Source: Hexactinellida sp. DTS-2022 (taxonomy: Eukaryota > Porifera > Hexactinellida). Taken from it: a DNA stretch of 64,000 nucleotides. The stretch is from NCBI GenBank assembly GCA_028753945.1, contig JAPNXP010000005.1:4774001-4838000 (forward strand), read 5' to 3'. Below the pieces are notes generated by a model. It saw only the letters and a list, made by a program, of their open reading frames with translations. It searched no databases and was not told the DNA's origin. This document shows, one piece after another, positions 52,601-64,000 of the stretch. Position 1 is the stretch's first letter, and every line of letters starts with the position of its first letter. The translations under genes were made by a program, and so were the position numbers.

Positions 52601-55033
52601 AGAACTTTTGTTACGGATTGACTTTCTTTCCCGAAATCAATGTTTTTTGGAGGAGATCGTCTAGTAATCAAATGAGAATTAGTAGGAGTATCCTCACTTC
52701 TATTTCTTGCTTTGAAATCAAACTTTGTAAGATCAATGCTATTTCCAAGAGTACGTGAAATTTCAGGTTTAGAACGAAATTTCATTCCATTTGGACTAGA
52801 GACAGATGGTATTTATAACGCGAGTGGAGTTTGTCAAAAGCTTTTAAAAATAATTGACAAAAATTGTGCTTCATTCAGTTTGTCTCATTTATATTTGCAT
52901 TAAAAATACCTTTATAATCAATTATTATATAGAAATAATTGTGCAATATATTCTGGTGACTCAAGGGCTGGAAACCACTTAGTTAATCACTATCAAACCA
53001 CATGTTTAAAAATACGACTTCAAGATAATAACTGATTGTACAATTATAAAACATACCACTTGTTGTCAATGGAATTTAATTTGATAAGATATCACCATAC
53101 AATAGACAAAGATAACAATTATGAGAATGCATAGATTTAGGAGTAAGAAAAACGTGATTAATCCTATGCTGTGTGATGATTTCCAATGGTTTCAGAAGCC
53201 AAATTAATTTCCTCCTAAAGGCCATCATAGTTTCCAAATCACAATGGCTACTTTGAATCACTTTTTATCAAAAGATTTGTGATGTAGTTATGAGCCAAAA
53301 AGGTATGTAAAATATTACCATATAATTAACTGTTTAATAATCATAGAATAATTCTTAACTGCTATGGTTCTACAGCCCAAGCCGTTAATTAAATAATTGT
53401 TACTTAGAAAATTTGAAATGACCACCATATGTAGTCGGCACAGTATAAATTAAATTGATATTCAATACATCAATGTTGATACCTCTTAAAAATATTTAAA
53501 CCTTGGAATACAATGTGGCAATAGACGCGTGCTTATTAACTATGATGCATGCAATCAAATAACTATTAAGTGTTCAAAAAAATATTAATAAATGTTCTGG
53601 AATTTTTTAACCAAGAATTTCCAGAAAACAGTATTATCGAACTTTACTAAATCAAAACTAAAGTATTTAATAATTATATGTTAATTGAACTAACGTCATC
53701 GGATTCATATGTCGGGAAGTCACCCTCCTAAACTTAGATAATTATAAACTAAAAAATAATCCTTGTAATTAGATAACAAAACAAAACCACTTACAGTCAG
53801 TCCATTTAGTTGATAATTTTTTGAAAAATGTACACATTATCAATTGCCAAAATGGCATACGTCGCCCCTTAATTATTAATTAAACATACAAAGGGATATG
53901 GAAACAGAAAGCGTCAAGACAGTAATCAATTTTTTTGTGTCGTTGGATTTAATTAAACATAAAGATTACTTGGATATCTGGTAATATAGGACTTACAACC
54001 AGTAATTTTAAGCCAGATTATGCCCTAAAAATGGGGTCCAATAATATATCTTATTGAAATAACACATATGTAGACCGTCTAGAAATAGACCAGGTTTTCT
54101 TACACATAAATTAGTATTACCCATAGACGGCAGGTCTTTTGGTCTACATAATTATAGACGGTCTACAAATTTTTGGCTTAGTTTGTATGGGGTTTTATAG
54201 ACCGTCTACATGCAAGGATGCTCTATATTATTTTACTGTTACATGCCAGAGTTTAATGTAGTGCGGGCCTAATTGGGGGTGTACCAAAAAATTAAAAAGC
54301 ACTGCTTACAACATTATTAAATATTTCAATTAAATTCCTAAATATTCCTAAATCATTTCCGAGGACAAAGCAATGAAATTTTCAAGAAATTCCCTACGAA
54401 TAAATAATTGATCTGTTGTTTATCAGCTGACAGCAAATTAAAATTAAAGAGAAATTTTAATACCTAGAAAAATGGTTCCACTGTCCATTAATATTACAGC
54501 TGTTTTATTGAATTTATAAATTCATAATTCAAATCCAATTAAATTTAGAATTTGCTTATACAGCGATCATCGGCGTTTGTTTTAAATAACCTGGCTAGTT
54601 TCTACCGATGGTGTTTTTTATAAACATAAAAAAAACAATCGGTAGAAAGTAGCCAGGTTTTTTAATACAAACGCCGATGATCGCTGTATAAGTAAACTCT
54701 TAAATTAAATCTCAGCCTAATGAGTTCTAGCGAGGGGAAGAGTTAAATATATAAATTTATTCGCTTCCTTAAAAATATTTGAAATAAAAGTAAATAAATA
54801 AACGATGGACTTCACTAGTTAATTAAAAACTGTGCACAGTTTAACAAGCCACTATGTGAAAGCCACGATAAATCAGAAATATGTTGAGAATTCTATTTGA
54901 TACCCAACTCGATTCGCTCAGCTGTACATTAGGCTTACCTATAGTAATATACATTGCTTCTCCCTGCAGAATATCCAGATTTACGCCGTGATACTCTTCT
55001 CGTCCAACCAGGAAGTTCGGCAATAGTCGACAT
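49628..55033 (-). CDS. MBD2/3: Methyl-CpG-binding protein MBD2/3
   Basis: NuRD-complex methyl-DNA reader. Five exons: 55033-54939, 52795-52529, 51807-51593, 51156-50500, 49893-49628; 1500 bp, 499 aa, phases all fit. Exon 1 codes MSTIAELPGWTRRVSRRKSG and YSAGRSNVYYY; this is not the longest frame of that stretch, so it is easily missed. Exon 2 completes the MBD: SPNGMKFRSKPEISRTLGNS, IDLTKFDFKARN. Exon 3 has PLRQTCGVMRLPIEYVR and HWDNRLKSF, matching the MBD2/3 intrinsically disordered and NuRD-binding segment. Exon 4 (218 codons) is a Pro/Gln/Asn-rich insert with no vertebrate counterpart. Exon 5 ends with the coiled coil IRKQQLRIEQLKKQLLDAE that pairs with GATAD2/p66 (human IRKQEERVQQVRKKLEEA). 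The exon 4 donor (GTTTGT) is weak; read-through would stop 9 bp on. Confidence 0.92.
49932..50235. mobile_element. Family N repeat containing a 71-bp-arm hairpin element
   Basis: Hairpin arms 50000-50070 and 50098-50168 match at all but about four positions; each arm carries two CCGATCATCGG-type palindromes. MBD2/3 intron 4. Confidence 0.8.
51365..51530. repeat. MITE, family C
   Basis: CAGTGAACTCTCGTTATAAC / CTATAACGAGAGTTGACTG; MBD2/3 intron 3. Confidence 0.75.
54065..54215. repeat. MITE, family O (TAGACCGTCTA)
   Basis: TGTAGACCGTCTAGAAATAG / TTATAGACCGTCTACA with an internal ATAGACGGTCTACAA; fragment of the same family at 58965-59035. MBD2/3 intron 1. Confidence 0.65.
54555..54692. mobile_element. 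Second hairpin element, about 55-bp arms
   Basis: Arms CTTATACAGCGATCATCGGC... and its inverse ending CGCTGTATAAG, near-identical. Same core as the hairpin at 50000-50168. Confidence 0.75.
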
Positions 55034-58000
55034 CAATTTTTAGTATTTTTGAAATTAGAAATAGAAGAAAACAGTTATGACTACAATTTATCAGTGTATT
55101 TAGTTTGTATTCACTAGGATTATGCTAAAGCATATTGATTTATATAAACTTTAAAGTGTATACTATTATTAGAACTGGTGTTACATTGTGGTATATATTT
55201 GAGGCGAATACAACCAAGGATGGTGTCTAGTGACAGATCAGAATATACACTGACATTGAAATGTGAATGGTCGTACGTTGTAAATGAGTGGGAATCTATC
55301 ATTTTGTAAAATAAAATTTTCACGATTTTTTTTCTGAATTTTTTGGTAAAAATTTAATCCAGATCGAGTTTAATTTTAATAATGTGGGGATAGAGAATTC
55401 AAACTAATTATTGGATGGTGAGATAAACCGTGTGAAGACCGTTCGAGTGTATAAAATCAATTTCAATTATCGAAGCTAGAATCGGATAAATACGTCTCTT
55501 CAAATTAATCCAGAAAGATCTCCATATAAAATTTAGTTTACACTTCTAAGAATTAATCAAATTCAAAATAGTATATTATAATTGTTATTTATTAATATTT
55601 TTCTTATTTTTCTTATCTTTATTGAAGTAAATGTTGATGACAAAAATATTCATAATAATTGAGAAGATACAAAAAGTAAGCCAATAATTTAGCCACATAA
55701 ATAGGGATATATTTTTCTGTCAGTTAGAACATTGGATTAATCCTTAAAATAGGGAGGAATAAGTATACAATATTATCGTAATTTTGTGGAGAATATATAT
55801 GCAAGTTGTTTTGTAAAATAAATAATAATAGTAAAGGCAGTGATTTAAATACTGGCTCACTACATCGGCACAGTAAATTATTCTTAATATTATATCGATG
55901 ATCATTGTTAATTCTAAATCTCGATATAGTACTCGTATCGAGTACTATATCGAGAAACGCTGTAAAGTTCATTTTTTTAATAATTAAAATTTATCCCCTG
56001 GCTAGAACCTTTCAGCAATGCCCATATATGGGGGTACAGTAGCTATACAGTGTCACTGTTAGTCGCAATATAAGTGATATTATTAATTAATATTTAATTC
56101 TCATGCGTAGCAAGGACTTTCTAGTTCATCCGGTGATAAATCGATTGTCTTTATACATGAAATTATTTCTTTAATATTCTTTAATAAATAATATTAATTG
56201 TTATAATTCCTTTTTTAATTGTGTGTAAATTGCCACGTTTATAGAATTAATCTGATTATTCGAAACAATTTAATTGTTCATAAAATAATTACGTTACTAT
56301 ATTGAATAACTATTGCTTAACAAAAGAGATGGTACGTCAATGTCCTTATCATTTAGTGGTTATTCATTAAGGTGATAAAATCTAAATGCCTTCACTGCCC
56401 ATTCATCAGTATGGTAATTTACATGTGGTTGCAATAATTGAGGATTTCAATAATGGATCGTTAATACTATTTACATTTTTCTAGAGATTATGATAATACG
56501 AGTTCAATGACCCTATTTAGGTAAATATTTCAGGAATTTTGATTTCAAACTTAGACTCTACCTCACAATCATATGTGGAGTGACAACTATAATTGGCAAA
56601 TAACGAAAGAAAAAATGATTAATTAACTGTTCGAAATTTTAATATATTAGATTATTACAAAAATAGAAATTTAATTAACCAAACAGAGCTAATATGTAAT
56701 CTTTTTTACGTTCAAAGACGCATGTCGCAGGAAAATATAAATTAGATTTCAAATTAATGATAATATTACGTAGTATGACATTAAATGGATTGAAATATTA
56801 CTGATAATTAATTAAAATACCCTATTCAACTTTGGAATGCTCAAATTTAAATAATCCATGATTAAATTGATAATTTAATCGATGGAAAATAAGCGATGGA
56901 ATGTGAACAATTGTGCCAATAACCAAAATTAACAAATTCAATAAAATATTTGAATATTTCGGTCAACAATGAACCATCTATTGCTCGATGCACAAAAGTA
57001 TAATCAGCAAATCCATCAGCAGAATGAATTAAGCAATATTAATTCCATTCAGAGTGACCTTAATTTAATTCTTTTGTCATGGATGGACTTCTAGTTCAAA
57101 TTTATATGAATTTACATAGGTCAACACAGTAAGTCCGCCTAATACAAAGTTTAATATGGACACAACATAATGTTTATCCGTCATTCATGATATGGACTTA
57201 ATAGAGTTCATTCGACATATTAAGGCGTGAAATAAATGAACATAATTATTCAGGATTCAGAAATAAAAGAAAATAGCAGTCATAACGATTAGATATAATC
57301 TATTACCAATTGAAGCTGACTTGTCAAATGCATTTAAATTATAATAGATATGAAATAGAATGTTTAAATAATTAAATTGTTAATCAATTATCACATGGTT
57401 ACGATACACACTGATGTCTCGGTGAACAGCTGTTGCGATTCGGTGAGCTGAATTAATCATATTACAAAGCAAATATTTATCATTTGAGGTCGTGGAGAAT
57501 CGAAATCAGTTTCCACGCAAATTCGCAGGATAACTGGCTTCTTTTCGATTATTTTGCCGATTGAACATTAATTAGTGTGCTAATGGAATTGACAATAAAG
57601 AAATGCTTTGGTACTCGACTACCAAATCTGGAAAGATAAGGTCAATAAGTCCAAATTTGTTACAATGAATGAAACACAAGCCTGTACAATTCAATTAGAT
57701 AATACTGCGAAACTAACATGTTAATCTACGACGTAATGGAGTAACTGTCCACAATACATTGAGAAGGGAATTCGATAAAATATGTAAGCAAGATTATCGG
57801 TATCAGAGATGGCATCAACAAATAGATTGGAGATAAGACGGCCATGCACTAAGTTACTAGCTAAACGCAATACATGTTGTATAAACTGATTTAGAGAATA
57901 AGTTGCGTGGAAAACGGATGCTTTGTGAATTAAATCGAACTTGCATCATGATATTTGTATTATTCATTCATACTTTATTACATACAACTTATTACAGACA

Positions 58001-58367
58001 AATAACACGAACTAACCGATCGTATAAAATAAATTCCCAGAGTGTATAAATATACAATAAATATATTCTGGCTGTAATAATATAAATAAATACAGATTTT
58101 AACATTTAATAACCGAAAACAAAATACGGAGGCTCTTATATCCATCCACCTCCAATTAAATATACTACTCTTTGGTACAGAAAAGGGTTCTACTTTAAAA
58201 AGAATTAAATTACCACATCAATTAGAAAACAAAATAACCAGAAATTTAAGGTTAAATCACAAAGGTAGAAGGATATGCAGACGAGTTTAAAAGACCCTAG
58301 TGAGCATAATGTAAAAATTTTAACTTGAATCTGTATATGTACAATGGTTGGTCGAAAAGAGATTGGC
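55034..58367. other. Gene-free AT-rich region between MBD2/3 and CSK
   Basis: 3.3 kb upstream of MBD2/3 and downstream of CSK. Short open stretches look like chance. Notable only for the palindrome at 55919-55955 and being almost free of the CAGT-type MITEs so common elsewhere. A TTTATT at 57974 could be a CSK poly(A) signal. Confidence 0.55.
55919..55955. repeat. Perfect 17-bp inverted repeat, 3-nt loop
   Basis: TCTCGATATAGTACTCG, TAT, then its exact reverse complement, in gene-free DNA. Confidence 0.85.
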
Positions 58368-62575
<4,208 letters not shown>

Positions 62576-63285
62576 CTGTTTCGTGATTCAATTGATATAA
62601 TTACTGTAGTGTTAGAATGAATTGTGTCTTTATAGAGACACAGAAAACTATTAGAGAATAATATGATAATGAGAAATTAGTATACAACCATGTTAGGATA
62701 CGGAATAAAGTTAATTATTTAATGCATACTATTAACGGATAGTTAGTTCAAATGATTACGAGTGACAGATGACTGAAATCAGTTGCTCAATGAGAAACCA
62801 CTTCGTTGATTAGTCATTAATAAGAAGCTAGGCTTATAGAGAATCTGAAATTGGGATATTCAAATCTCTGAGAATATATAACAAAATTAACTCATTAAAC
62901 TTACTTCTAGGAATAGCTATAGTAATGAATGAAGGGAGTATTGAATAGCAGAATTAGTATGTTTTAGGTAGTGTCTATAATTCAAAGAGACTGGTACAAA
63001 TGTACTGTATGTATGTATCATAAAAATATCAAAGAAATTAGCTAATTGCCCTAAATAATTTCCAAGTAAAGGAAAGATAATATAATTCAATAGACAATGT
63101 TAATCTGAAGTCAAGTATTCAAAGTTATTACATGCAGTGCGAATAATTAGAAAAATCCTACCTTTTTAATAATTCGATTCATTCTTGAGATATTATTTTA
63201 CTAAATTAATATATATATTTATACTGACGTATATGTGACACCTTTAACTCTGAATTAAACACAAACACATACGAATCTAATTCAG
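62576..63285. other. Spacer between CSK start and VPS39 stop
   Basis: 710 bp, AT-rich; CSK promoter expected here; no gene or clear repeat seen. Confidence 0.6.
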
Positions 63286-64000
63286 TCATTGTTTAGGTCG
63301 CGTTTGTAGAGGATTAATTGCACGTTCCTGTTTAACCTGATTGGCATCCCAACAGTAATAATGTACAATTGTACCATTATTTGGATTCCATGCAAATGCA
63401 CTATCGCCTAGCTTTTTCTTACAGTGTTCGCAAAATGTGTCATCTGTGATATGATAATAAGTGCTTTCTGATTGTATGCGTTCTCGTTGTACTTGTACGT
63501 GTTGAGCGAATATCAGACTTTTCAAAACTTGGTTTGTTCTTCTTTCTTTCGATTTCTTTTCGAGTACACTACTTAGGAACACCTGTAGATCTCTAAGGGG
63601 CGTGTCAGGGGGCAATAGGTTAAGCACCTGACTGGTATCAATAACTTCGTGGTACTTAGATAATAGCTGTAGAGCTGATTTCATGTTCGATTCTAATTTA
63701 TCGCGTGTCGGTGATTCAATCCCTAGTTTTTCAAGATCAGGAGTAATTAAATACATCTTCATTAACTGGAGATATACGTCATGACATTGTGCGTAGTTCT
63801 TTTCGCAATACTCCTCAGCCATTTCCGGACACCTGAGTATGTACGCGTAAATAGCGAGTGCTGGTTCGTGTCTGTCCAGACGCCCTAATAGGAGCGCACG
63901 CTCCTCATACATATCGTCCTGTGGGAAGGCAGATATTAGCTTTTCAGGCTTGTAATGCTGCGAGTTTTCAAGGAAACTAATTAGTTCTCTGCGTAGTGTA
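63286..64000 (-). CDS. VPS39: VPS39 (HOPS subunit), C-terminal part
   Basis: HOPS/Vam6 tethering subunit for late endosome and lysosome fusion, binding Rab7. About 237 codons, one exon, open at the right edge, stop at 63286. From the edge: LRRELISFLENSQHYKPEKL, YEERALLLGRLDRHEPALAI, MAEEYCEKNYAQCHDVYLQL, LNLLPPDTPLRDLQVFLSSV, FAQHVQVQRERI, then a C-terminal zinc finger FCEHCKKKLGDSAFA..HYYC (human VCMVCKKKIGNSAFARYPNG). All are in the order of human VPS39; its close relative TGFBRAP1/VPS3 lacks this match quality. The N-terminal citron-homology propeller and clathrin repeats lie outside the window. Confidence 0.93.
   Translation of the reverse strand, partial: TLRRELISFLENSQHYKPEKLISAFPQDDMYEERALLLGRLDRHEPALAIYAYILRCPEMAEEYCEKNYAQCHDVYLQLMKMYLITPDLEKLGIESPTRDKLESNMKSALQLLSKYHEVIDTSQVLNLLPPDTPLRDLQVFLSSVLEKKSKERRTNQVLKSLIFAQHVQVQRERIQSESTYYHITDDTFCEHCKKKLGDSAFAWNPNNGTIVHYYCWDANQVKQERAINPLQTRPKQ

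Noticed and set aside
54841-55023. 60-codon open frame starting MPNFLVGREEY
   Set aside because: Wrong frame over MBD2/3 exon 1; the correct frame gives the methyl-CpG-binding sequence LPGWTRRVSRRKSGYSAG and splices in phase.
49628-55033. Three unrelated low-complexity proteins at 49628, 50492 and 52525
   Set aside because: They join in phase as exons 5, 4 and 2 of MBD2/3 and match its coiled coil and MBD.

Overview
The window reads as nuclear DNA of an early-branching, invertebrate-grade animal. It is AT-rich, has GT-AG introns often only 60-250 bp long, and carries animal genes (SHANK, CSK, MBD2/3, TRIM-NHL, C2CD3, SEL1L). Lack of vertebrate-style intron sizes and several NHL-type genes make a sponge a reasonable guess, but the species is inference only. 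All exon joins below were worked out by eye from homology, GT/AG borders and codon phase; every multi-exon model closes in frame.

Layout. 1-5662 (+): 3' part of an oxysterol-binding protein gene. 5972-6616 (-): unrecognised protein with a weak death-fold look. 6909-7670 (+): cysteine-rich zinc protein. 7814-42308 (+): C2CD3, a centriole distal-end protein, in 17 exons (2044 codons). Twelve recognisable or intact protein genes plus one possible small membrane ORF lie inside five of its introns, all on the opposite strand: DNTTIP2/FCF2, MRPS33, MRPL23 (intron 2); CHP1 (intron 3); MAPKAPK2/3-like kinase (intron 5); JMJD6 (intron 13); and in the 17.6-kb intron 15 a GIY-YIG nuclease-like gene, an NHL protein, SHANK, SEL1L, CENPI and SNRPD1.

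42568-48976 (-): a PCSK9/proteinase-K-like subtilase in 6 exons, whose 3.4-kb intron 2 houses an NHL-only gene (-) and a full TRIM-NHL gene (+). 49628-55033 (-): MBD2/3. 55034-58367: 3.3 kb with no gene found. 58368-62575 (-): CSK kinase in 15 exons. 63286-64000 (-): C-terminal part of VPS39, running off the end.

Introns and spacers are littered with short non-autonomous DNA transposons (MITEs) of more than a dozen families, most with CAGT...ACTG ends and TA duplications (pogo/Tigger-like), plus hAT-like copies, long hairpins and elements inserted in each other. I saw no transposase gene. Removing the single MITE from many 180-250 bp introns leaves about 50-75 bp, the size of the naked introns next to them. 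One family carries a perfect TACTAAC branch-point word in its terminal repeat and sits 11-45 bp upstream of 3' splice sites. The genes belong to unrelated pathways (centriole, mitoribosome, ERAD, kinetochore, splicing, synapse scaffold, methyl-DNA reading), so the linkage is architectural rather than operon-like.
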